Positions 38,651-47,507 of a stretch of DNA of 64,000 nucleotides are shown piece by piece. Where the stretch lies: the NCBI RefSeq assembly GCF_000412335.2, contig NZ_KE161030.1, forward strand, positions 4,560,739 to 4,624,738. Reading direction: 5' to 3'. How positions within the stretch are numbered: the first letter of the stretch is position 1; the number at the start of each line of letters is the position of its first letter. The notes under the pieces are model-generated. The model saw nothing but the letters and a program-made list of their open reading frames with translations. It did no database searches and had not been told where the DNA came from. Position numbers and translations under genes: made by a program. This DNA comes from Cedecea davisae DSM 4568. Lineage in GTDB: Bacteria; Pseudomonadota; Gammaproteobacteria; Enterobacterales; Enterobacteriaceae.

Positions 38651-39973
38651 TTATTTATCAAATAGATAGTGATTCACCAGGTTTTCCAGCAGCTCCTGAT
38701 GCCCGCTCTGATGCTGCGGTGCCAGGTTATGCTGCTCAGCGTACTGTGCCAGCTGCGTGAGCGATATCTGCCCTTTAAGAATTTGCTGGCCCAGCTCACT
38801 ATTCCACCCGGCGTAACGTTTGGCTACTCGCTTATCAAGCTCGCCGTCCTCGACCATGCGTGCGGCAATTTTCAGCGCCAGCGCCATGGTGTCCATCGCG
38901 CCGATATGGCCGTAGAACAGGTCATATTTATCGGTGCTCTGGCGCCGTACTTTGGCGTCGAAGTTCAGGCCGCCGGTGGTTAACCCACCTGCCTTGAGGA
39001 TTTCGTACATGACCAGGGCGTTTTCTTCCACGCTGTTCGGGAACTGGTCGGTATCCCAGCCCAGCTGCGGGTCACCCCGGTTGGCATCCACCGAACCAAA
39101 GATCCCCAAAGCAATAGCGCTGGCGATTTCGTGGTGGAAGGAGTGGCCCGCAAGCGTGGCATGGTTGGCCTCAATATTCACTTTGATCTCTTTTTCCAGA
39201 CCAAACTGCTTCAGGAAGCCGTAGACCGTCGCGACATCGTAATCATACTGGTGCTTGGTCGGCTCCTGCGGCTTAGGCTCGATAAGCAGCGTGCCGCGGA
39301 AGCCGATTTTATGTTTATGCTCAACCACCATCTGCATAAAGCGGCCGATCTGCTCGCGTTCCTGCCGCAGGTCGGTATTCAGCAGGGTTTCATAACCTTC
39401 TCGCCCGCCCCAGAGCACATAGTTTTCGCCGCCCAGCTGATGAGTCGCGTTCATCGCCGTTACAACCTGCGTGGCGGCCCAGGAGAATACGTCCGGATCG
39501 GGGTTAGTCGCCGCCCCGGCGCCATAACGTGGATGGGTGAAACAGTTAGCCGTGCCCCACAGCAGCTTCACGCCGCTTTCCTGCTGTTTTTGCGCCAGCA
39601 CTTCTGTCATCTGCGCAAAATTGTTCAGGTACTCTTTCAGGGAAGCGCCTTCGGGCGAGACGTCGACATCGTGGAAACAGTAATACGGCACGTTCAGCTT
39701 GTGGAAAAATTCAAATGCCACGTCGGCCTTGCGTTTCGCCAGCGCCATTGCGTCACCGGCCTGCTGCCACGGGCGCTCAAACGCCCCCACGCCGAACATA
39801 TCCGCGCCGGTCCAGCAGAATGTATGCCAGTAGCAGGCGGCGAAGCGCAGGTGCTCTTCCATACGTTTGCCGAGAATCAGCTCGTCCGGGTTGTAGTGGC
39901 GAAACGCCAGCGGGTTGGTGGTTTTCGGCCCTTCAAAGCGAACGCGATCAAGTTGGTCAAAATAGGCTTGCAT
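38651..39973 (-). CDS. xylA: xylose isomerase XylA
   Basis: 440 residues, equal to E. coli XylA, from the ATG at 39973 ([15 protein letters not shown]); an in-frame start at 39988 is unlikely. It isomerises D-xylose to D-xylulose with two divalent metals. Catalytic His lies in [12 protein letters not shown]. Metal and substrate contacts lie in [33 protein letters not shown] and [15 protein letters not shown]. It is first gene of xylAB, divergent from xylFGHR across a shared control region. Confidence 0.97.
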   Translation of the reverse strand: MQAYFDQLDRVRFEGPKTTNPLAFRHYNPDELILGKRMEEHLRFAACYWHTFCWTGADMFGVGAFERPWQQAGDAMALAKRKADVAFEFFHKLNVPYYCFHDVDVSPEGASLKEYLNNFAQMTEVLAQKQQESGVKLLWGTANCFTHPRYGAGAATNPDPDVFSWAATQVVTAMNATHQLGGENYVLWGGREGYETLLNTDLRQEREQIGRFMQMVVEHKHKIGFRGTLLIEPKPQEPTKHQYDYDVATVYGFLKQFGLEKEIKVNIEANHATLAGHSFHHEIASAIALGIFGSVDANRGDPQLGWDTDQFPNSVEENALVMYEILKAGGLTTGGLNFDAKVRRQSTDKYDLFYGHIGAMDTMALALKIAARMVEDGELDKRVAKRYAGWNSELGQQILKGQISLTQLAQYAEQHNLAPQHQSGHQELLENLVNHYLFDK

Positions 39974-40345
39974 AATTAACTCCGTCATCAGGAAAACAGC
40001 TGCCAGGATAGAAAGTTATTTCATCCTGGTGTCTCCCGAACGGTTGCTCAATTACGTTATTTCACACCGGGATTAAGAGAATACTCAAACGTGCGCTGGC
40101 TCTCAAAAAAGAGGCTAAAAATAATTAGCAACAGCCTGAACCAGGGCAATAAATTATCTCCACAGGTTATTCACTCGATATAAAACCCGATCGCCATCAT
40201 AAATTGACAATTAAACCAAAAAACATAATGCCAGGATAAAAATCTGTAATTGAAGGTTGCGCCCGCAGCGATAACAATCCGAAGGTCTACTGATGTGAAC
40301 CATTCTTTACTCCGATAAGCCCTCTCTCCCTACAGGTAAAATAAA
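39974..40345. promoter_or_regulatory. xylA/xylF divergent control region with XylR site
   Basis: 372 bases without a gene. The stretch 40211-40254, ending GATAAAAATCTGTAATTG, matches what I recall of the E. coli xylF-proximal XylR site (I-F), including the repeated A-rich half-sites. A TGTGAAC half-site near 40293 could be part of a CRP site. The xylA-proximal XylR site could not be delimited by eye. Confidence 0.7.
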
Positions 40346-41338
40346 ATGAAGATAAAGAACATCTTACTGACGTTATGTGCCGCACTTGTCCTCACCAGCG
40401 TGAGCGGCATGGCAAAAGAAGTCAAAATCGGTATGGCGATTGATGACCTGCGCCTCGAGCGCTGGCAAAAAGACCGCGATATCTTTGTTAAAAAAGCCGA
40501 ATCTTTAGGGGCGAAAGTATTTGTGCAGTCCGCCAACGGCAATGAAGAAACGCAGATGTCGCAGATTGAAAACATGATAAACCGCGGCGTTGACGTGTTG
40601 GTTATTATTCCTTACAACGGCCAGGTATTAAGCAACGTGATCGCAGAGGCCAAACGTGAAGGCATAAAAGTATTAGCCTATGACCGTATGATAAATAATG
40701 CCGATATTGATTTTTATATTTCCTTCGACAATGAAAAAGTCGGTGAATTACAGGCTAAAAGCATTGTTAACAAAGCACCCCAGGGAAATTATTTTTTAAT
40801 GGGCGGCTCGCCGGTGGATAATAATGCCAAATTATTCCGTGCCGGGCAGATGAAAGTATTAAAACCTTATATTGATGAGGGGAAAATTAAAGTCGTCGGC
40901 GATCAGTGGGTTGACGGCTGGCTGCCGGAAAACGCGCTGAAAATAATGGAAAACGCACTGACGGCGAATAATAACAAGATTGACGCGGTAGTGGCTTCTA
41001 ACGATGCCACGGCGGGCGGCGCTATTCAGGCGCTTAGCGCCCAGGGGCTGGCGGGTAAAGTCGCTATTTCCGGCCAGGATGCGGACCTTGCGGGCATCAA
41101 GCGCATTATTGCCGGGACCCAGACCATGACCGTGTATAAACCCATTACCAAACTGGCAAATACCGCCGCCGAAATTGCCGTCGAATTGGGCGAAGGTAAG
41201 CAGCCAGCCTCCGATGCCAAACTGAATAACGGCCTGAAAGAGGTCCCTTCCCGCCTGTTGACGCCAATCGAAGTGGATAAAACCAATATCGACAGCACCG
41301 TCATCGCCGATGGTTTCCACAAAAAAGCCGAGCTATAG
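40346..41338 (+). CDS. xylF: periplasmic D-xylose-binding protein XylF
   Basis: A 330-residue sugar-binding protein of the XylFGH ABC importer. The signal peptide ends after residue 23 (VSGMA before KEVKIGMAIDDL). The mature protein is a two-lobed periplasmic-binding type 1 fold with ligand-contact segments such as DDLRLERWQKDRD, IIPYNGQV, AYDRMINN and ASNDATAGG. It starts the xylFGHR operon, which is activated by XylR with xylose. A hairpin after it favours higher XylF than XylG/XylH. Confidence 0.96.
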   Translation: MKIKNILLTLCAALVLTSVSGMAKEVKIGMAIDDLRLERWQKDRDIFVKKAESLGAKVFVQSANGNEETQMSQIENMINRGVDVLVIIPYNGQVLSNVIAEAKREGIKVLAYDRMINNADIDFYISFDNEKVGELQAKSIVNKAPQGNYFLMGGSPVDNNAKLFRAGQMKVLKPYIDEGKIKVVGDQWVDGWLPENALKIMENALTANNNKIDAVVASNDATAGGAIQALSAQGLAGKVAISGQDADLAGIKRIIAGTQTMTVYKPITKLANTAAEIAVELGEGKQPASDAKLNNGLKEVPSRLLTPIEVDKTNIDSTVIADGFHKKAEL

Positions 41339-41344
41339 GCCGCA

Positions 41345-41364
41345 GGCCCGCCATAACGCGGGCC
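41345..41364 (+). promoter_or_regulatory. intercistronic hairpin between xylF and xylG
   Basis: Perfect 7-base arms GGCCCGC (41345-41351) and GCGGGCC (41358-41364) lie just after the xylF stop. With no T-run it is more likely an mRNA-stabilising or partial-termination element that raises binding protein over the other subunits. Confidence 0.6.
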
Positions 41365-41387
41365 ATCTCTGACCCGGAGGAGAGGTT

Positions 41388-42929
41388 ATGCCTCATTTGC
41401 TGGAAATGAAAAATATCACCAAAGCCTTTGGCGCGGTGAAAGCGGTGGACAACGTAAGCCTGGCGCTCGAGGCCGGAGAGGTCATGTCGCTGTGCGGCGA
41501 AAATGGTTCGGGCAAATCAACGTTGATGAAAGTTCTGTGCGGGATCTACCCTCACGGCAGCTATGAAGGCGAAATCTGGTTTGCGGGCGAGCTGTTACAG
41601 GCCAGCCACATCCGCGATACCGAGCGTAAGGGCATCGCCATTATTCACCAGGAGCTGGCGCTGGTTAAGCACCTCACCGTGATGGAAAACATCTTCCTCG
41701 GCACGGAGATAACCCACCGCGGGGTGTTGGACTACGACACCATGACGCTGCGCTGCCAGAAGCTGCTGGCTCAGGTGAACTTGCCTCTCTCCCCGGATAC
41801 CCGGGTGGGCGATTTAGGCCTCGGGCAGCAACAATTGGTGGAGATAGCGAAAGCGCTGAACAAGCAGGTTCGCCTGCTGATTCTGGATGAGCCGACCGCC
41901 TCGCTCACCGGGCAGGAAACCGACACGCTGCTGGGGATTATTCGCAGCCTTCAGGCCCACGGCATTGCCTGTATTTATATCTCCCACAAGCTCAATGAAG
42001 TGAAAGCCATCTCAGACAGCATCTGCGTTATCCGGGACGGGCAGCCCATCGGCACCCGCCAGGCCGCACAGATGAGCGAGGACGATATCATCACTATGAT
42101 GGTAGGCCGCGAGCTTACCGCGCTCTATCCGAGCGAGCCGCACCAGGCCGGGGATGAAATCCTGCGCGTGGAACACCTCACCGCCTGGCACCCGATTAAC
42201 CGGCACATTAAGCGGGTTAACGATGCTTCTTTTTCCCTGCGCAAAGGCGAAATTCTCGGTATTGCCGGGCTGGTCGGCGCAGGGCGAACCGAGGCGGTGC
42301 AGTGCCTGTTTGGCGTCTGGCCGGGGCGCTGGGAAGGCGAAGTGTACATTGACGGCCAGCGCGTCCATATCAACAACTGCCAGCAGGCGATTGCCCACGG
42401 TATCGCGATGGTGCCGGAAGACCGCAAAAAAGACGGCATCGTGCCGGTGATGGCGGTTGGGCAAAACATTACCCTGGCCGCGCTGGACAGGTTTTCCGGC
42501 CCTCTAAGCAGCCTGGACGAGGCGGCGGAGCAGGACTGTATGCTGCAATCGCTCAGGCGCCTGAAGGTAAAAACCTCATCGCCGGAGCTTGCCATTGGCC
42601 GCCTCAGCGGCGGGAACCAGCAAAAAGCGATTCTCGCCCGCTGCCTGCTGCTCAACCCACGCATCCTGATACTCGACGAGCCAACGCGCGGGATCGATAT
42701 CGGCGCGAAGTACGAAATTTATAAATTAATCAATCAATTGGTGCAGCAGGGGATTGCTGTGATTGTCATCTCTTCGGAACTGCCAGAGGTGCTCGGTCTC
42801 AGCGACCGGGTGCTGGTAATGCACGAAGGGCGCATAAAAGCCGATTTGATTAACCGCAACCTGACCCAGGAAAGGGTGATGGAAGCCGCCCTGAGGAGTG
42901 ACCCCCATGTCGAAAAGCAACTCGCCTGA
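41388..42929 (+). CDS. xylG: D-xylose ABC transporter ATPase XylG
   Basis: A 513-residue double-ATPase subunit of the sugar ABC importer. The first nucleotide-binding domain has Walker A GENGSGKS (37-44) and Walker [12 protein letters not shown]. The second has the degenerate [13 protein letters not shown] loop, signature LSGGNQQKA and Walker [19 protein letters not shown] stands before the ATG. It overlaps xylH by 23 bases, implying coupled translation. Confidence 0.96.
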   Translation: MPHLLEMKNITKAFGAVKAVDNVSLALEAGEVMSLCGENGSGKSTLMKVLCGIYPHGSYEGEIWFAGELLQASHIRDTERKGIAIIHQELALVKHLTVMENIFLGTEITHRGVLDYDTMTLRCQKLLAQVNLPLSPDTRVGDLGLGQQQLVEIAKALNKQVRLLILDEPTASLTGQETDTLLGIIRSLQAHGIACIYISHKLNEVKAISDSICVIRDGQPIGTRQAAQMSEDDIITMMVGRELTALYPSEPHQAGDEILRVEHLTAWHPINRHIKRVNDASFSLRKGEILGIAGLVGAGRTEAVQCLFGVWPGRWEGEVYIDGQRVHINNCQQAIAHGIAMVPEDRKKDGIVPVMAVGQNITLAALDRFSGPLSSLDEAAEQDCMLQSLRRLKVKTSSPELAIGRLSGGNQQKAILARCLLLNPRILILDEPTRGIDIGAKYEIYKLINQLVQQGIAVIVISSELPEVLGLSDRVLVMHEGRIKADLINRNLTQERVMEAALRSDPHVEKQLA

Positions 42930-44088
42930 ACTGAAACTTGCGGCACCGGGCCGCCCGGCATTTGGCGGCCTCAGGGCGCTTAATTTGCAGGTCTTCGTGA
43001 TGATAGCCGCCATCGTCGTCATCATGCTGTTCTTCACCTGGCAAACCGAGGGGGCTTATCTCAGCGCCCGCAACGTCTCCAACCTGCTGCGCCAGACGGC
43101 TATCACCGGCATCCTGGCCGTGGGCATGGTGTTTGTGATTATTTCCGCTGAAATCGATCTCTCAGTGGGGTCGATGATGGGGCTGCTCGGCGGCGTCGCG
43201 GCGATTTTTGACGTCTGGCTCGGCTGGCCGCTGCCGCTGACGATTGTCGTCACCCTCGCGCTTGGCCTGCTGCTCGGGGCCTGGAACGGCTGGTGGGTCG
43301 CCTACCGCAAAGTGCCATCGTTCATCGTCACCCTCGCCGGGATGCTGGCCTTTCGCGGTGTACTCATCGGCATTACCAACGGCACGACCATATCGCCAAC
43401 CAGCGCGGCGATGTCGCAAATTGGCCAGAGCTACCTGCCGGACGGTATCGGCTTTGGCGTTGGCGTCATCGGGCTGATGGGGTTCATTGCCTGGCAGTGG
43501 CGGCTGCGCATGCGCCGCCAGGCACTTGGGCTTGTCGCTCCTGCATCCAGCGGCATGGTGAGTCGCCAGGCGATAACCGCCGTGATTATCCTCGGGGCTA
43601 TCTGGCTGCTGAACGACTACCGTGGCGTGCCAACCCCGGTATTAATCCTCGCCCTGCTGCTGCTGGCCGGCATGTTCATGGCGACGCGTACCGCCTTTGG
43701 CCGCCGTATTTACGCCATCGGCGGCAACATCGATGCCGCGCGCCTGTCCGGGATTAACGTCGAACGCACCAAGCTCGCGGTCTTCGCGATTAACGGCCTG
43801 ATGGTGGCGATTGCCGGGCTGATTTTAAGCTCGCGCCTCGGTGCGGGTTCCCCTTCTGCCGGGAATATTGCCGAACTGGACGCCATCGCCGCCTGCGTTA
43901 TCGGCGGCACCAGCCTGGCAGGAGGCATCGGCAGCGTGGCCGGCGCGGTAATGGGGGCTTTTATCATGGCCTCGCTGGACAACGGCATGAGCATGATGGA
44001 TGTGCCCACCTTCTGGCAGTACATCGTCAAAGGGGCCATTTTGCTGCTGGCGGTATGGATGGATTCCGCGACCAAACGTCGAGCTTAA
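42907..44088 (+). CDS. xylH: D-xylose ABC transporter permease XylH
   Basis: A 393-residue inner-membrane permease, as in E. coli, beginning [11 protein letters not shown] at 42907 inside the end of xylG; an ATG three codons upstream (42898) is possible. About ten to eleven membrane segments. Conserved BPD_transp_2 segments include [14 protein letters not shown] and [16 protein letters not shown]. It forms the xylose channel with two copies expected per complex. Confidence 0.95.
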   Translation: MSKSNSPELKLAAPGRPAFGGLRALNLQVFVMIAAIVVIMLFFTWQTEGAYLSARNVSNLLRQTAITGILAVGMVFVIISAEIDLSVGSMMGLLGGVAAIFDVWLGWPLPLTIVVTLALGLLLGAWNGWWVAYRKVPSFIVTLAGMLAFRGVLIGITNGTTISPTSAAMSQIGQSYLPDGIGFGVGVIGLMGFIAWQWRLRMRRQALGLVAPASSGMVSRQAITAVIILGAIWLLNDYRGVPTPVLILALLLLAGMFMATRTAFGRRIYAIGGNIDAARLSGINVERTKLAVFAINGLMVAIAGLILSSRLGAGSPSAGNIAELDAIAACVIGGTSLAGGIGSVAGAVMGAFIMASLDNGMSMMDVPTFWQYIVKGAILLLAVWMDSATKRRA

Positions 44089-44122
44089 ACGACCAGCGGC
44101 AAAACGTGCAAGCGATCACAAT

Positions 44123-44143
44123 GCCGGGGCGGCGTTCCCCGGC
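44123..44143 (+). terminator. hairpin between xylH and xylR
   Basis: Perfect 7-base arms GCCGGGG (44123-44129) and CCCCGGC (44137-44143). It may reduce read-through from xylFGH into xylR, which in E. coli also has its own weak promoter. No T-run follows. Confidence 0.45.
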
Positions 44144-44196
44144 GCTGTTATGGCTGTGATATTGAGACACGAGGCTATTTTCAGGAAACCATCAGC

Positions 44197-45375
44197 ATGT
44201 TTGAGAAACGTCATCGCATCACGCTGTTATTCAATGCCAACAAAGTGTACGACCGCCAGGTGGTCGAGGGCGTCGGTGAATATTTGCAGGCGTCTCAATC
44301 CGAGTGGGATATTTTCATCGAAGAGGATTTCCGCGCTCGTATCGACAACATAAAAGAGTGGCTGGGCGACGGCGTTATCGCCGACTTCGACGACCGGGAA
44401 ATTGAGCGCCTGCTGGCCGGTGCCGGCGTACCAATTGTCGGCGTGGGCGGTTCATATCATCTTCCTGAGCACTACCCGCCGGTGCATTACATCGCCACCG
44501 ACAACCACGCGCTGGTGGAAAGCGCTTTTTTGCATTTGAAAGAGAAAGGCGTACAGCGCTTCGCTTTTTACGGGCTGCCTGGCTCCAGCGGTAAGCGCTG
44601 GGCCGCGGAGCGTGAGCACGCCTTCCGCCAGTTAGTGGCGCAGGAAAAATATCGCGGCGTGGTTTATCAGGGCATCGAAACCGCACCGGAAAACTGGCAG
44701 CACGCGCAAAATCGGCTCGCCGACTGGGTGCAAACCCTGCCTCCGCAAACCGGGATAATCGCGGTGACGGATGCGAGGGCGCGCCACCTTCTCCAGGTTT
44801 GCGAGCATCTTCATATCCCGGTGCCGGAAAAGCTGTGTGTCATTGGAATCGATAATGAAGAATTAACCCGCTACTTATCGCGGGTGGCACTCTCCTCCGT
44901 TGCCCAGGGCACCCGCCAGATGGGCTACCAGGCGGCCAAGCTGCTGCACCGGCTGCTGGCTGATGAAAACCTGCCTTTGCAGCGCGTGCTGGTGCCGCCG
45001 GTGAGGGTGGTGGAGCGCAGCTCAACCGACTACCGCTCGCTGCACGATCCGGCGGTCATACAGGCGATGCATTACATCCGCAATCATGCCTGCAAGGGTA
45101 TTAAGGTCGAGCAGGTGCTGGATGCGGTGGGTATTTCTCGCTCCAATCTGGAGAAGCGCTTTAAAGAGGAAGTGGGGGAAACGATCCACGCGGTTATCCA
45201 CGCGGAAAAACTTGAAAAGGCGCGCAGCCTGCTAATTTCGACCTCGCTCTCTATCAACGAGATATCACAAATGTGCGGCTACCCTTCTTTGCAATATTTC
45301 TATTCGGTATTTAAAAAAGAGTACGACGCGACGCCAAAAGAACACCGCGACCGATTTAGCGAAGTTTTAGTTTAA
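44197..45375 (+). CDS. xylR: xylose operon activator XylR
   Basis: A 392-residue regulator. The N-terminal ~270 residues are a LacI-like sugar-sensing domain (RITLLFNANKVYDRQVVEGV, VIGIDNEELTRYLS). The C-terminal ~100 residues are an AraC-type double helix-turn-helix (GIKVEQVLDAVGISRSNLEKRFKEEVG and INEISQMCGYPSLQYFYSVFKKEY). With D-xylose it activates xylAB and xylFGH from sites in the 40.0-40.3 kb interval. It closes the xyl cluster and is convergent with bax across a shared terminator. Confidence 0.96.
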   Translation: MFEKRHRITLLFNANKVYDRQVVEGVGEYLQASQSEWDIFIEEDFRARIDNIKEWLGDGVIADFDDREIERLLAGAGVPIVGVGGSYHLPEHYPPVHYIATDNHALVESAFLHLKEKGVQRFAFYGLPGSSGKRWAAEREHAFRQLVAQEKYRGVVYQGIETAPENWQHAQNRLADWVQTLPPQTGIIAVTDARARHLLQVCEHLHIPVPEKLCVIGIDNEELTRYLSRVALSSVAQGTRQMGYQAAKLLHRLLADENLPLQRVLVPPVRVVERSSTDYRSLHDPAVIQAMHYIRNHACKGIKVEQVLDAVGISRSNLEKRFKEEVGETIHAVIHAEKLEKARSLLISTSLSINEISQMCGYPSLQYFYSVFKKEYDATPKEHRDRFSEVLV

Positions 45376-45388
45376 CACCATAAATAAC

Positions 45389-45410
45389 AATGCCCTCCTG
45401 AGAGGGCATT
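45389..45410. terminator. bidirectional terminator between xylR and bax
   Basis: Perfect 9-base arms AATGCCCTC (45389-45397) and GAGGGCATT (45402-45410) with a tetraloop, flanked by A/T-rich sequence on both sides, between convergent genes. Confidence 0.85.
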
Positions 45411-45436
45411 TGTATTATTTCGCTAGCGTACCGACT

Positions 45437-46273
45437 TTAATTTGGCACCATTAAACGCTGGTTAGTCTGGAACATAGCAAACAGATAATTGTTATAGCTT
45501 GAACCCTTAGTCGAATACCCTTTCAGCTTATGGATCATATTGTTGGCGGTAACTTCCTGGTCCGCTTTACGCAGCTTGGCGCGCTCTTTGCGGAACGAAG
45601 AATAGGCCGGATGGGTATTCAGATTGGCAACATAAGAGCTCACGCCTTCTTTCAGCGAGCCGTAATGCAGGTAGCCCTTCACTTTTCCAGGCTCGCTGTT
45701 GCAGTGGCGCTTAGTGCACTTCATGCCAAACAGGTTGTTATTGCTTCGCGCCAGCTTCGAGGTTCCCCAGCCGCTTTCTGCAGCCGCCATCGTCGCCACC
45801 ATATTGGTAGGGATGATATCAACCTTCTCCAGCAGATTGTTCCACGGCACGCGATTGGTGTTGCCGCGCCATGCTACCTTGTAGCGCTGGGTGATTTCTT
45901 TCAGACGAGCACGTTCGCTCGGCGACCAGCGCTTCTCGTACTGTTTTGAAATCAACCAGTTACGATCTGCGGTAATCGCTGCATTTTGGCGGGTAATATA
46001 TGGCATGACCGTCCGGAGAAACGCTTTTTTCCTTGGTGTTCCGGAAGGGTATTTTCGCAAATCAGGAAGCGAACCATTTTCACTATTGCGAGAATACTCT
46101 TTTTTACTACTTGCCAGTTTACTACTTACCGTTTTTTTACTGCTTACTTTCGTTATATGGGCTTTACTGTGCGACTTAGGCTCATGTTTACTGGCTAATA
46201 CCTGGCTTGAAAAGCCCACGGTCAGTAACATGAGTATCGCGGCCCCGAATCGTCGGAATGGGGGTGATATCAT
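45437..46273 (-). CDS. bax: Bax protein, glucosaminidase-family
   Basis: 278 residues with a signal peptide (about 1-27, SSQVLASK). A Lys/Ser-rich linker (residues 28-65) has the repeated SSKK pattern. A C-terminal FlgJ/LytG-like N-acetylglucosaminidase domain contains the catalytic Glu in AAAESGWGTSKLARSNNNLFG and a C-terminal KLKGYSTKGSSYNNYL. It is probably a periplasmic peptidoglycan hydrolase; the physiological role is unknown. It sits between xylR and malS as in E. coli. Confidence 0.92.
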   Translation of the reverse strand: MISPPFRRFGAAILMLLTVGFSSQVLASKHEPKSHSKAHITKVSSKKTVSSKLASSKKEYSRNSENGSLPDLRKYPSGTPRKKAFLRTVMPYITRQNAAITADRNWLISKQYEKRWSPSERARLKEITQRYKVAWRGNTNRVPWNNLLEKVDIIPTNMVATMAAAESGWGTSKLARSNNNLFGMKCTKRHCNSEPGKVKGYLHYGSLKEGVSSYVANLNTHPAYSSFRKERAKLRKADQEVTANNMIHKLKGYSTKGSSYNNYLFAMFQTNQRLMVPN

Positions 46274-46619
46274 GAGTTCTCCTAGTCGGATCGATCGTTT
46301 CCAGTGCCTTATTTTATAAAAGGTTTTAGAAAATTAGGGGCGAATACTATCAAATTTAACCGTTCAGAGCACGTTAAGAAATAGTCCCATTCCGAAACAA
46401 TGTCACCTAAGAACTTCTTATAGTGGCAAAAAGTATTGTAAAATTCGGGGGTTAATCACAGTTCAGCATTTCAGTAAAAAATGGACTGTTGAGGCTTATT
46501 CCTGGGTTTAGAGAGTTTAATTTTTGGTTATATTTTTAAGATGGCGGCAGCTGTGCTTCGGCGAGGTGTGACCGGGCAAAAGCGCTCAGATAACATTTAA
46601 TACAGGAAAACTGGCAAAC
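46274..46619. other. divergent intergenic region between bax and the gene at 46620
   Basis: 346 bases, AT-rich, with no supported gene. It must contain promoters for bax (minus) and the gene at 46620 (plus). A GGAAAAC stretch lies 9 bases before the ATG at 46620. Confidence 0.55.
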
Positions 46620-47387
46620 ATGAGCCTGGTTCAGAACCTGATAAAAAAAGCCTTCGCTACCGCTAATGCAAATGAAGCCGCAAGCTTCTTAGCCAGCGCA
46701 TGCAACCGTATGAAGATGCATAATAAAGAGCAAATTCAGGCGGAAGTCAGCGCGGCCCTGGTGAACGTGAATCTGGTGCGCATTAGCGAGAAACCGCCGC
46801 AGGCCAAAACGGTTTATCAGGACTCTCCGGAAACCCTCAAACGCCTCAGAGAAGCCGAGTCGCTCTCCGCCAGCCTGCTTGCCCAGTTGCGCCAGGCGCA
46901 ACAAAACGCAGGTCAACAACCCTTACAGCAGGACAGGCCGGAAACCACCGAGCGCCTGCGTAGATATGAAAAACAGGTCTCCGAACTGCAAAAAGCCCTG
47001 AACATTAGCCAGGAGATGCACCTTAAGGAGTCGGCCCTGGTGCGCAGCGTCATGCAGCGCGAAATCGACGAGCTTAAAAGCCTGTTTAACCGCCAGAGGG
47101 AGTCAGGCTCCGGGCTAGTTGAAAGCCACCAGCGTGAAAAAGCCGAGCTAAACCAGCGCCTGCAAGCCGCCGACGAGCTGATCAAAACCCAGCAGGAAGC
47201 ACGCCACAGGGCCGAGGCGGAAGTCGCCAGCCTGCACGAAAAACTCGAAAATCTGCGTGCCGACAGCCATTACAACTTCGAACAGTGTGAAACCCTGAAC
47301 GCCAGGCTGACCAAAACCATCGACGAACTGCTGGCGACCCGCAATACCCTGAGCGCCCATTTCGGCCAGTGGCTGCCGAACAAATAG
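46620..47387 (+). CDS. unrecognised coiled-coil protein with a DUF2786-like N-terminus
   Basis: I do not recognise this gene. It is 255 residues with no signal peptide or membrane span. The N-terminal ~45 residues (LIKKAFATANANEAASFLASACNRMKMHN) resemble the DUF2786 pattern (lock of two helices around N-EAA-A---A---M--H). From about residue 70 onward the sequence is highly charged and heptad-like (ETLKRLREAESLSASLLAQLRQ, ETTERLRRYEKQVSELQKAL, HREAEAEVASLHEKLENL-type runs), predicting long coiled coils. The last ~15 residues (NTLSAHFGQWLPNK) are hydrophobic-aromatic. It lies between bax and malS, which are neighbours in E. coli, so it is an insertion or a lineage-specific gene. A cytoplasmic structural or adaptor role is possible but unsupported. 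Confidence 0.8.
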   Translation: MSLVQNLIKKAFATANANEAASFLASACNRMKMHNKEQIQAEVSAALVNVNLVRISEKPPQAKTVYQDSPETLKRLREAESLSASLLAQLRQAQQNAGQQPLQQDRPETTERLRRYEKQVSELQKALNISQEMHLKESALVRSVMQREIDELKSLFNRQRESGSGLVESHQREKAELNQRLQAADELIKTQQEARHRAEAEVASLHEKLENLRADSHYNFEQCETLNARLTKTIDELLATRNTLSAHFGQWLPNK

Positions 47388-47507
47388 CAAAACGTTATCT
47401 CCGTCACTCACCCTCTCTGCTCCACCCCGCATAACGGGCAGGCGGGATGAGCGAAAAAACTTCATCCGGTGGCACACTGCGCAATAAATCCTCACCGGAC
47501 GACGCGT

